Source of the DNA: an uncultured Algoriphagus sp.
Lineage (GTDB): Bacteria > Bacteroidota > Bacteroidia > Cytophagales > Cyclobacteriaceae
DNA length: 51,517 bases
Direction: 5' to 3'
Assembly (NCBI GenBank): GCA_903952135.1
Contig: CAJBER010000133.1
Span: forward strand, 1-51,517
Numbering within the stretch: the first letter of the stretch is position 1; each line of letters starts with the position of its first letter. The notes below the pieces were generated by a model that did not search any database, had not been told where the DNA came from, and worked only from the letters and a program-made list of their open reading frames with translations. Below are positions 41,203 through 48,854 of the stretch, piece after piece. Position numbers and translations under genes: made by a program.

Positions 41203-41518
41203 TCATTGCAGCAACCATTGGAGCAAAGAAGCCTAATACCAATAATAGGGTAGATTGTTCTTTTCCAGCTTGTCCAGTACGCTCGTAAATTTTTGGAAGT
41301 GCTTCTTTTCCCACGAGGTAATAGAAATACAAGTTTACTGGCATGCAGCATCCTGAAAAAATAGCAATGGGTTGAGAGACTACTTCTTGTTCTGCAACTG
41401 CGTTGATTACTTGTGCTACCTTGATATTCCAATAGATCAAATACAAACCACAGGTAACAATGCCAAGTACCAGTACGAGCACTGGCTCATTTTTAAATTC
41501 GGGGATAGGTTGGGTCAT
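41168..41518 (-). CDS. DUF4234-like small membrane protein
   Basis: A 116-residue protein with about three hydrophobic segments: VLVLVLGIVTCGLYLIYWNIK (about 14-33, the GLYxIYW motif), AIFSGCCMPVNLYFYYLVG, and STLLLVLGFFAPMVAAMIVQG. Charged pieces EQEVVSQP and KIYERTGQAGKEQ lie between. GLYLIYW and the overall layout fit DUF4234. Its 3' end overlaps the DUF2752 gene by about 35 bp, indicating an operon of two. Upstream, 41519-41779 is AT-rich and empty. Function unknown. Confidence 0.78.
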   Translation of the reverse strand: MTQPIPEFKNEPVLVLVLGIVTCGLYLIYWNIKVAQVINAVAEQEVVSQPIAIFSGCCMPVNLYFYYLVGKEALPKIYERTGQAGKEQSTLLLVLGFFAPMVAAMIVQGDINKLYE

Positions 41519-41779
41519 AATGTTTTTTTTTGCTAGTTCTACTCTTAAGGCTTTTCGATTACGCCCCGTTTTTAATGGTTTCTGGCTCCATGATTATCCT
41601 CAATTCTATAATTAATTTTTCAATTATCAAACTTTGGAAACATAATTTTCCGAATTAGTTTCATCTAGAGAAATACTTAATTCCTTCAGTTTTTTCGTTC
41701 AAGCCTTTGTTTTGAAGTATTAATTCAACTAACTGACTGTTTATTAGAACCATTATTTTTTTTTATAAACATGCTAAGA

Positions 41780-42541
41780 TTAGGACTTAGACTTGATCCT
41801 ATCATACATTCCCTTCACTTGCAAGTCCCCAAACCCATAGATACCTGCTTGCCGATTGAATTCTTGAAAGAGTTGAGGAAAGTCTGTCTTTCCCGTCGAT
41901 AGGATTCCGTGAAGGATTCGTTCTGGCTTGCCCAAGCCATCTGAGCCTGGAAGTCGATCGAGTTGTGCTTGGCATGCTTCTTCGAGGAACTGGAAGCAGG
42001 GGGAAGATTGGATCGAGAGGCTTTTGAATACATCCCAATCTTGACTACTATAGGCTTGCCAGAGTGCTTTCCCTAGCGCTACATCCGAATTGGTCAATGG
42101 AACCCGAGCTTCATAGCAATCTTCAAGCGAACCCAGATCAGCCTGGCCAAATCCAGCCCATCGATCTTCGGTAGTTGAAATAGGTGGAAAAACCCGGAAT
42201 AGTTTGAGTTTGGGCTTGTCGGCAATCACCGATAGCATAAACCATAAATTGACCTGACAGAATAAATCGTCTTCAAACCAGAGACAAATCTCCGTGTCTT
42301 CTGGGAGCGCATGCAGCCGTTCGATTTCTGAAATGGTTTTCTGGGCATACTCCTCAGCAGTGGCCCCATAACTTGCGGCGATGAATTCAGTCCGAATCTT
42401 CCAAAACGCATCCAGGCTTGTGCTCTTTACTGGGCCAACGATCAGTGCCTCTCGAAAGACCAAAAGCTTTTGAAAATAGGAAGCGCCTTGAAGTTGATGC
42501 GCCAACTGGTCTCCATTTAAAACGTGCAAGGGAGGTGTCAT
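41780..42541 (-). CDS. DUF1835 domain protein
   Basis: A 253-residue cytosolic protein opening MTPPLHVLNGDQLAHQLQG, the typical HVxNGDxxxxxL start of DUF1835. The motif REALIVGPV (about 30-38) and ICLWFEDDLFCQVNLWFML (about 84-102) are the usual following elements: a small Rossmann-like fold with acidic residues. No signal or membrane segment is seen. It begins 3 bp after the stop of the M23-like gene, so the two are co-transcribed. Its biochemical role is unknown. Confidence 0.83.
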   Translation of the reverse strand: MTPPLHVLNGDQLAHQLQGASYFQKLLVFREALIVGPVKSTSLDAFWKIRTEFIAASYGATAEEYAQKTISEIERLHALPEDTEICLWFEDDLFCQVNLWFMLSVIADKPKLKLFRVFPPISTTEDRWAGFGQADLGSLEDCYEARVPLTNSDVALGKALWQAYSSQDWDVFKSLSIQSSPCFQFLEEACQAQLDRLPGSDGLGKPERILHGILSTGKTDFPQLFQEFNRQAGIYGFGDLQVKGMYDRIKSKS

Positions 42542-42544
42542 CTA

Positions 42545-43216
42545 CTATGCTTCTTTAAATTTTCCAATCCATAGACCAGGATCGGGGCAGTTCTCCAGGT
42601 AAAAATCCAGGTCTTTTTCAGCCGCCACACCAGGATAATCCCCCCAAAAATCACCCATGTCCCAGATCAACTGGAAGTGGAGGTGGGGCGGCCAATCTCC
42701 ATTTTCCGGGAAGGGACCAATTTCACAAATTCGTTCTCCAGCGCCTACTTCTCGGCCAACTTCGAACGAGGATAAACTAGTGCTACTGAGGTGTCCATAC
42801 AGGGAGTGCAAGGTCTTTTCACCCAATTGATGGGACAGGATCAGCGTAGGCCCATAATTTCCAAATCCCACATTGTCTTGGAAACTATGAATTTTTCCCG
42901 CTAAAGGGGCATAGACAGGGTTACCTGCTGCCGCCCAAATATCTACACCTAAATGAATGTTTCGAAAATTAGAAGATTCCGTGGCAAATACCTCGCTGCG
43001 TCGGTAAATGGCTCGTTTTTCCAAATAGCCTCCGACCCCGTATTTTTTTTCGGCAGTTTGCATTTGACCAAAGACAAAAGCATTGAACTTAGTCGTGTCG
43101 CTGAGGTTTACTTCCGCAAGTGCTTCATTGGCTTCCGTGAAATCCAAGGGGAGCGTATTTTCTGGGCGCAGCACTTCTCCCATTATGGGGAAGGCATGGA
43201 TAGTTGACAAGTTCAT
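42545..43216 (-). CDS. M23-family (LytM-like) protein without signal peptide
   Basis: A 223-residue protein whose body is an M23/LytM domain. The zinc ligands are His88 and Asp92 (IHLGVDIW) and His180, with His178 and His142 also present (PPHLHFQL; LYGHLSS). NPVYAPLAGKIHSFQDN and GYGPTLIL-type segments (NYGPTLILSHQ) complete the fold. There is no signal peptide, lipobox or membrane segment, unusual for a cell-wall peptidase. The domain resembles the M23-like module fused to phosphotransferase and class III aminotransferase in multidomain proteins, suggesting a cytosolic substrate; this comparison is from memory. Co-transcribed with DUF1835. Confidence 0.85.
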   Translation of the reverse strand: MNLSTIHAFPIMGEVLRPENTLPLDFTEANEALAEVNLSDTTKFNAFVFGQMQTAEKKYGVGGYLEKRAIYRRSEVFATESSNFRNIHLGVDIWAAAGNPVYAPLAGKIHSFQDNVGFGNYGPTLILSHQLGEKTLHSLYGHLSSTSLSSFEVGREVGAGERICEIGPFPENGDWPPHLHFQLIWDMGDFWGDYPGVAAEKDLDFYLENCPDPGLWIGKFKEA

Positions 43217-43416
43217 GTGGAAAAAAGCAAGGATTTATCCTCTAAAATTGGGTTCAATGCATGAATCTACCCATTTGCCCGTTGAACTCCAATCCCGTCC
43301 CTGTTCACTTGTAATGGATGTCATTAAACTTCCCTATTTTTCCCTTTCTCCTTCGGATAATTTTTCTAATTTTACGCCAATTTGGACCTAAGTAAAATTT
43401 AATTTCTCCACTCCCC

Positions 43417-46236
43417 ATGCCTAAAGATTCGAGTATCAAACACGTATTAATCATTGGTTCTGGTCCTATCGTCATTGGGCAAGCATGTGAATTCGATTAT
43501 TCGGGTTCCCAAGCCTCCAGATCCCTTCGTGAAGAGGGGATTATCGTCACGCTGATCAACTCCAATCCGGCGACGATCATGACGGATCCGGTGACTGCCG
43601 ATCACGTGTACTTGCTACCTCTGGAGAAAAAATCCATTCGCAAAATTTTAACCGATCACCCGGATATCGATGCGGTCCTTCCGACAATGGGTGGGCAAAC
43701 AGCCTTGAATCTTGCTATTGATTGCGACAAGGCAGGGATTTGGAAAAATTTTGGAGTGAAGATGATTGGGGTGGATATCGAGGCAATCGATACCGCAGAA
43801 AATAGAGAAAAGTTTAAAGCCTTGATGGAGCAAATTGGTGTGGGTGTCTGCAAAGGAGATACAGCTACCTCCATGCTTCAAGGCAAAGAAATCGCCCAAG
43901 AGATTGGCTTCCCACTGATCATTCGTGCTTCCTACACCTTAGGAGGGGCAGGTGGGGCTTTTGTAGAAAAAGCAGAAGATTTTGAGCATTACCTCTCCGC
44001 AGGACTTCAGGCATCACCAGTGCATGAAGTGCTCATCGAACAAAGCATTTTGGGCTGGAAGGAATACGAGCTGGAAGTGATGCGTGACAACATTGGAAAC
44101 ATGATTGTCATCTGTTCCATCGAAAATTTTGACCCCATGGGGGTACATACGGGTGACTCCATCACGGTCGCTCCAGCGATGACGCTACCGGATACCGTGT
44201 ACCAGCGCATGCGAAACTATGCCATCACGATGATGAATAGCATAGGCAATTTTGCCGGAGGCTGTAATGTGCAATTCTCAGTAAGTCCAGACAACCAAAC
44301 CATCATTGGCATCGAGATCAACCCTCGGGTATCTCGCTCCTCTGCCTTAGCCTCCAAAGCCACAGGATATCCTATTGCGAAAGTGGCAGCGAAGTTGGCC
44401 ATCGGCTACAACTTGGATGAATTGTCTAATTCCATAACCGGTACGACTTCGGCCTATTTTGAGCCTTCGATTGATTACGTAATCGTCAAGATCCCTCGTT
44501 GGAACTTTGACAAATTCAAGGGTGCCGACCGCAAGCTTGGACTCTCCATGAAGGCCGTAGGGGAAGTCATGGGCATCGGGCGTAATTTCCAAGAAGCCCT
44601 GCAAAAGGCCTGTCAATCTCTCGAAATCAAGAGAAATGGCCTAGGTGCCGATGGAAAAGAATTGAAGGACCAGGCGCAAATCTTGTATTCCTTAGCCAAT
44701 CCAAGTTGGAACAGATTGTTCCACGTTTATGACGCCTTCAAATTAGGTATCTCCTTCCGAACCATTCACGACTTGACCAAGATTGACAAGTGGTTTTTGA
44801 AGCAAATCGAAGAATTGATTCACTTGGAAGCGGAGATTAGCAAGTACAAGCTCGAGACCATTCCTCGTGAGTTGATGGATGAAGCCAAGAAAAAAGGCTA
44901 TGCAGATCGTCAAATCGCCCATTTGCTAGATTGCCTTGAAAGCGATGTGTTTCACAAACGCTACGAGGAAATGGGAATCAAGCGGGTTTACAAGTTGGTG
45001 GATACCTGTGCGGCTGAGTTTGCCGCAAAGACCCCTTATTACTACTCCACTTTTGGGGAAGAGAATGAATCGGTTCGAAGTGAGAAGAAAAAAGTAGTAG
45101 TCCTTGGTTCTGGACCTAACCGTGTCGGTCAGGGAATTGAATTTGATTACTCTTGCGTGCATGGGGTCTTGGCAGCGAAGGAATGCGGCTACGAAACCAT
45201 CATGATCAACTGCAACCCGGAAACAGTATCCACGGATCCCGATGTGGCCGACAAACTCTACTTTGAGCCGGTATTCTGGGAACATATCTACGAGATTATC
45301 CTTCAGGAAAACCCAGTTGGGGTGATCGTCCAACTCGGAGGTCAAACTGCCTTGAAATTGGCGGAAAAGCTTTCCAAGTACGGTATTAAAATTATCGGAA
45401 CGAGCTACGAAGCCCTAGATTTGGCTGAAGATAGAGGCCTATTCTCTACCCTCCTGAAGGAAAATAACGTGCCTTACCCTGAGTTTGGCACCATTCACAA
45501 TACAGATGAAGCGCTCGAACTTTGCAAGACCATTGGTTTCCCACTATTGGTTCGTCCAAGTTATGTCTTGGGTGGGCAAGGGATGAAAATCGTGATCAAC
45601 GAGAAAGAGTTGGAAGAGCATGTGGTCAACGTACTTCGCGATATTCCAAACAACGAAATTCTTCTAGATCACTTCTTGGAAGGAGCGATCGAGGCGGAAG
45701 CTGATGCGATTTGCGATGGAGAAAATGTCTACATCATCGGGATTATGCAGCACATTGAGCCTGCGGGGATTCACTCTGGCGACTCCTATGCCGTGCTTCC
45801 CCCCTACAATTTGGGAGATTTGGTAATCCGACAAATTGAAACCTACACCCAAAGAATTGCCCTGGCACTGAGAACTGTGGGCTTGATCAATATTCAATTT
45901 GCCATCAAAAATGACAAGGTGTATGTGATCGAAGCGAATCCACGTGCTTCTCGTACGGTACCATTTATTTGCAAGGCCTACCAAGAACCTTACGTCAACT
46001 ATGCCGTAAAAGTAATGCTGGGAGAAAAAAAGGTCACTGACTTCAATTTCAAGCCTGTGAAGAAAGGGTATGCCATCAAGGAGCCTGTATTCTCTTTCCA
46101 TAAATTCCCGAATGTCAACAAAGAGCTTGGCCCTGAGATGAAGTCAACAGGTGAAGCCATTTACTTTATTGACGATTTGATGGATGATTATTTCTTGAAA
46201 ATTTACGCTGAGCGAAACATTTACTTAAGTAAGTAG
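43417..46236 (+). CDS. carB: Carbamoyl-phosphate synthase large subunit, lacking the C-terminal regulatory domain
   Basis: Makes carbamoyl phosphate for arginine and pyrimidines using two ATP-grasp domains. The first half starts IKHVLIIGSGPIVIGQACEFDYSG; the second repeats it (KVVVLGSGPNRVGQGIEFDYS, near residue 564). ATP-grasp motifs are present in both: IIRASYTLGGAGGAF and LVRPSYVLGGQGMKI. The product is 939 residues and ends soon after GPEMKSTGEAIYFIDDL, whereas the E. coli protein (about 1073) continues with an MGS-like allosteric domain binding UMP and ornithine. The end is clean, with no remnant downstream, so the shorter form is genuine. carA is not in the window. Confidence 0.95.
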   Translation: MPKDSSIKHVLIIGSGPIVIGQACEFDYSGSQASRSLREEGIIVTLINSNPATIMTDPVTADHVYLLPLEKKSIRKILTDHPDIDAVLPTMGGQTALNLAIDCDKAGIWKNFGVKMIGVDIEAIDTAENREKFKALMEQIGVGVCKGDTATSMLQGKEIAQEIGFPLIIRASYTLGGAGGAFVEKAEDFEHYLSAGLQASPVHEVLIEQSILGWKEYELEVMRDNIGNMIVICSIENFDPMGVHTGDSITVAPAMTLPDTVYQRMRNYAITMMNSIGNFAGGCNVQFSVSPDNQTIIGIEINPRVSRSSALASKATGYPIAKVAAKLAIGYNLDELSNSITGTTSAYFEPSIDYVIVKIPRWNFDKFKGADRKLGLSMKAVGEVMGIGRNFQEALQKACQSLEIKRNGLGADGKELKDQAQILYSLANPSWNRLFHVYDAFKLGISFRTIHDLTKIDKWFLKQIEELIHLEAEISKYKLETIPRELMDEAKKKGYADRQIAHLLDCLESDVFHKRYEEMGIKRVYKLVDTCAAEFAAKTPYYYSTFGEENESVRSEKKKVVVLGSGPNRVGQGIEFDYSCVHGVLAAKECGYETIMINCNPETVSTDPDVADKLYFEPVFWEHIYEIILQENPVGVIVQLGGQTALKLAEKLSKYGIKIIGTSYEALDLAEDRGLFSTLLKENNVPYPEFGTIHNTDEALELCKTIGFPLLVRPSYVLGGQGMKIVINEKELEEHVVNVLRDIPNNEILLDHFLEGAIEAEADAICDGENVYIIGIMQHIEPAGIHSGDSYAVLPPYNLGDLVIRQIETYTQRIALALRTVGLINIQFAIKNDKVYVIEANPRASRTVPFICKAYQEPYVNYAVKVMLGEKKVTDFNFKPVKKGYAIKEPVFSFHKFPNVNKELGPEMKSTGEAIYFIDDLMDDYFLKIYAERNIYLSK

Positions 46237-46259
46237 TGTTGCTCTTAACTAAATAAATC

Positions 46260-46526
46260 TTGGGTACCGCATTTAAAATTCTACTTATTCTTCTTGGTGT
46301 AGGCTGGCTTTTGGGACAGCTTCTCCGCTACTTCCTGCGGTCTAAGCTGGCACAATTGGCCCGAAGAGTCAATGAGGCAGCCATGGAGCAGCAGCGTGCA
46401 CAGCAGCAGGCACAGCGACCAAGGGATGGCGTAAATGTGGATTTTATCCCGAAAAAGTCTCCTCAAAAAATGAAGAAAGACATTGAAGGCGGAGAATACG
46501 TAGACTACGAAGAAGTGAAGGATTGA
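46260..46526 (+). CDS. DUF4834-family small membrane protein
   Basis: An 88-residue protein with one N-terminal membrane helix (FKILLILLGVGWLLGQLLRYFL), a Gln/Ala-rich coiled stretch (AMEQQRAQQQAQRP) and an acidic end (DFIPKKSPQKMKKDIEGGEYVDYEEVKD, given here for description; its GGEYVDYEEV motif is typical). It matches DUF4834 of Bacteroidota. The start is TTG at 46260: a stop lies two codons upstream and the next ATG (46383) would remove the helix. It is 23 bp after carB. Its stop lies in the loop of the terminator. Function unknown. Confidence 0.82.
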   Translation: MGTAFKILLILLGVGWLLGQLLRYFLRSKLAQLARRVNEAAMEQQRAQQQAQRPRDGVNVDFIPKKSPQKMKKDIEGGEYVDYEEVKD

Positions 46527-46541
46527 CCTTCACTTTTTTTT
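46514..46541 (+). terminator. Intrinsic terminator overlapping the DUF4834 stop codon
   Basis: AGTGAAGG (46514-46521) and CCTTCACT (46527-46534) form an 8-bp stem around a 5-base loop, followed by eight T. The gene's stop codon (46524-46526) lies in the loop, so the hairpin's left arm is coding sequence. Confidence 0.88.
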
Positions 46542-47727
46542 ATTGGACTCGTTTGCACCAGTACAATTTGAAACCAGTTGCTGTCTGGGTACCGATCAGA
46601 TAATCCTCCCCGCCATCCTTTAGCTCCAATTTTTTCTTGAGTTCTTCAGCTCCCATCACGTAGTTCCGGCAGATTACGTTGACCTTACCCGAAGGGAAAA
46701 TGGCTTTGGTTTCCTGCTTTTTTGGGCTGATTTCTCGAAGTACTTCGAAGACACGGCCTGGAATGCCTATAGTAAAGTTTTCGCTAGTATAGAGGTGACT
46801 GTTTCTCTCCAGCTTTTTGAGGCCAAATCGTTCGCCAAAACGGTTAAATGCACCCGCTTTGAGTATTCCAGCTAGGGGTTCAACTAGGTACTTTCCTGCT
46901 TCAGCAAACTGGGAATGCGCTTGTTCTTCAGCACTAGGTTCAAATTCGAAGGGTGGAAATCCACTGTCCAGATCAACTACGGAAATTATTCTTGGTGCTC
47001 CTTCGATGGCTTTATCCCAATGGAGCAGAAGTTCCTTGACTTCATTTCGAACCGATACCACCGTGATTTTTTGGAGGTCTGGTAGTTCTGTCCAGGCTTG
47101 AGTCAAATCCAGCATGGGCGAAACTTTGAGAAGAATGGAGTCGGATTTACTTTTCAAGAGGGGCCAGGCCTCCACTACATTCGGTTCGCAGTCTTGAAGT
47201 TTGTATAATTTCTGGTTGCCTGTACCCCGACGGGCAGGATCTGCGTAAATCAGGTCAAAGCGCTGGGTGGTTTTTTGTAAATAATCCAATCCATCCCCTT
47301 CTACAAAGTCGAACTTACCTGGATTTAAAGTACTTAAATTGTGGGTTGAGATCTGGAAAAGTTCGTTCTGCTGCTCACAATACACCCCTTTTTCAAATCC
47401 CTGACTGAGGTGATAGCAATCCACCCCAAAGCCTCCAGTAAGATCGACCATCCAGCCACCTCTGCGGCCTGCGGCCTTGAAGGCTGCTGTTAGCTCGGAG
47501 GAACATTGTTCGACCGAGATGCTGGCGGGGAAAAGGAGATTTAGATTTTTCGACCAGCTGGGCAATTTTTTACTTGCTTTCTGTCGGGCAGCGATTTGCT
47601 GTACGGCTACTTTTAGGTCAAACCCAACTTTTCCCTGGTACTTAAAAAGTAAAAGTGCAGGATCTTCTTCCAGATGATCCTGCACAAATTGAGTGAATTC
47701 GGCGCTATTGAATTCACTTAAGTTCAT
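46540..47727 (-). CDS. Class I SAM-dependent methyltransferase (PG_1098/THUMP-like family)
   Basis: A 395-residue protein. An N-terminal helical/ferredoxin-like region (NSAEFTQFVQDHLEEDPALLL) is followed by a Rossmann methyltransferase: motif I MVDLTGGFGVDCYHLSQG (Asp95, GGFG), motif IV-like LIYADPARRGTG, and a C-terminal THUMP-like domain (about 320-395, AIFPSGKVNVICRNYVMGAEEL). The DPARR motif hints at base or residue methylation related to RNA enzymes; the substrate is unknown. Its ATG overlaps the asd stop by one base, indicating coupling. Confidence 0.86.
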   Translation of the reverse strand: MNLSEFNSAEFTQFVQDHLEEDPALLLFKYQGKVGFDLKVAVQQIAARQKASKKLPSWSKNLNLLFPASISVEQCSSELTAAFKAAGRRGGWMVDLTGGFGVDCYHLSQGFEKGVYCEQQNELFQISTHNLSTLNPGKFDFVEGDGLDYLQKTTQRFDLIYADPARRGTGNQKLYKLQDCEPNVVEAWPLLKSKSDSILLKVSPMLDLTQAWTELPDLQKITVVSVRNEVKELLLHWDKAIEGAPRIISVVDLDSGFPPFEFEPSAEEQAHSQFAEAGKYLVEPLAGILKAGAFNRFGERFGLKKLERNSHLYTSENFTIGIPGRVFEVLREISPKKQETKAIFPSGKVNVICRNYVMGAEELKKKLELKDGGEDYLIGTQTATGFKLYWCKRVQ

Positions 47728-48716
47728 TAGGCCAATTTATTTTCCAAAAGATATTCTGCAATCTGCACCGCATTGGTGGCAGCGCCTTTACGAAGGTTGT
47801 CTGCTACGATCCACATATTGAGTGTGTTGGCTTGGGACTCGTCGCGGCGCAATCTGCCTACAAACACCTCGTCCTTTTTATGGGCATTGATTGGCATGGG
47901 ATAGATAAAGTTGGCTGGATCGTCTTGAACGATGATGCCAGGGGCATTTTCAAGTAGACTTCTCACCTCTGCCAAGTCAAAATCTTGTTTGAACTCCACA
48001 TTGACTGCCTCAGAGTGCCCGCCCATGGTGGGAATACGTACCGTCGTGGAGGTCACCTGAATGGTGTCGTCGCTGAAGATTTTCTTGGTTTCGTTGATCA
48101 TCTTCATCTCTTCTTTGGTGTATCCATTGGGTTGGAACACATCGATATGCGGAAGGACGTTAAGGTCAATTTTGTGTGGGTACACCATCTCAGGTGTTTT
48201 CCCTTCGCGTTCGGCCATCATTTGATCCACTGCGGCTTTGCCTGTACCTGTCACGGACTGGTAGGTGGAAACTACGATGCGTTTGATACCGTAGCGCTGG
48301 CGCAAAGGCTCTAGGGCCAGGACCATCTGTATAGTCGAGCAGTTGGGATTGGCAATGATTTTATCAGCTGGACCGATTTCCTTGGCATTGATCTCGGGCA
48401 CCACTAATTTTTTGCTGGGGTCCATTCTCCAAGCAGAGGAATTGTCGATGACAATAGTTCCTAGGGCAGCAAATTTGGGGGCCCATTCCAAGGAGGTACT
48501 TCCTCCAGCGGAGAAAATAGCAATGTCCGGTTTGGCGGCAACTCCCTCTTCTAGGTCCATGATTACGTGCTTTTTGCCGTTGTAAGTGATCTCTTTTCCC
48601 TTGGATCTAGCTGATGCCACCAGGAGGAGTTCAGTGTACGGAAATTGATGCTCTTGAAGCACTTCCAGAATTTCGGTGCCTACTAGTCCAGTGGCGCCTA
48701 CGACAGCAAGTTTCAT
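47727..48716 (-). CDS. asd: Aspartate-semialdehyde dehydrogenase
   Basis: Second step of the aspartate pathway, aspartyl phosphate to aspartate semialdehyde with NADPH. The 329-residue product has the Rossmann loop GATGLVG (residues 7-13), the catalytic Cys126 in IANPNCSTIQ, and IVVSTYQSVTGTGKAA. VRIPTMGGHSEAVNVEF includes the catalytic His region. It has its own TATTTTTG box upstream and is followed by the coupled methyltransferase gene. lysC, which supplies its substrate, is at 24015-25334. Confidence 0.96.
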   Translation of the reverse strand: MKLAVVGATGLVGTEILEVLQEHQFPYTELLLVASARSKGKEITYNGKKHVIMDLEEGVAAKPDIAIFSAGGSTSLEWAPKFAALGTIVIDNSSAWRMDPSKKLVVPEINAKEIGPADKIIANPNCSTIQMVLALEPLRQRYGIKRIVVSTYQSVTGTGKAAVDQMMAEREGKTPEMVYPHKIDLNVLPHIDVFQPNGYTKEEMKMINETKKIFSDDTIQVTSTTVRIPTMGGHSEAVNVEFKQDFDLAEVRSLLENAPGIIVQDDPANFIYPMPINAHKKDEVFVGRLRRDESQANTLNMWIVADNLRKGAATNAVQIAEYLLENKLA

Positions 48717-48745
48717 GGGATATCGGTTTGAAGGTTTTGAGAGTA

Positions 48746-48753
48746 CAAAAATA
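48746..48753 (-). promoter_or_regulatory. -7 box of asd
   Basis: On the minus strand the sequence reads TATTTTTG, fitting TAnnTTTG, 29 bp before the asd ATG. No -33 element with proper spacing is seen. Confidence 0.5.
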
Positions 48754-48854
48754 CGGATTCAAGTCTCAATACTTGGGCTATTGGGAAACATTTTTATGGC
48801 GTCTAGGTTTTGAAAAATTCTAAGTATCTTCCCTTACTTTTTAAACTTTTAGCC

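Noticed and set aside
41519-41779. Possible gene or RNA in the 261-bp AT-rich gap
   Set aside because: No frame with family features, no promoter consensus and no hairpin plus T-run; only short AT inverted repeats near 41605-41630.
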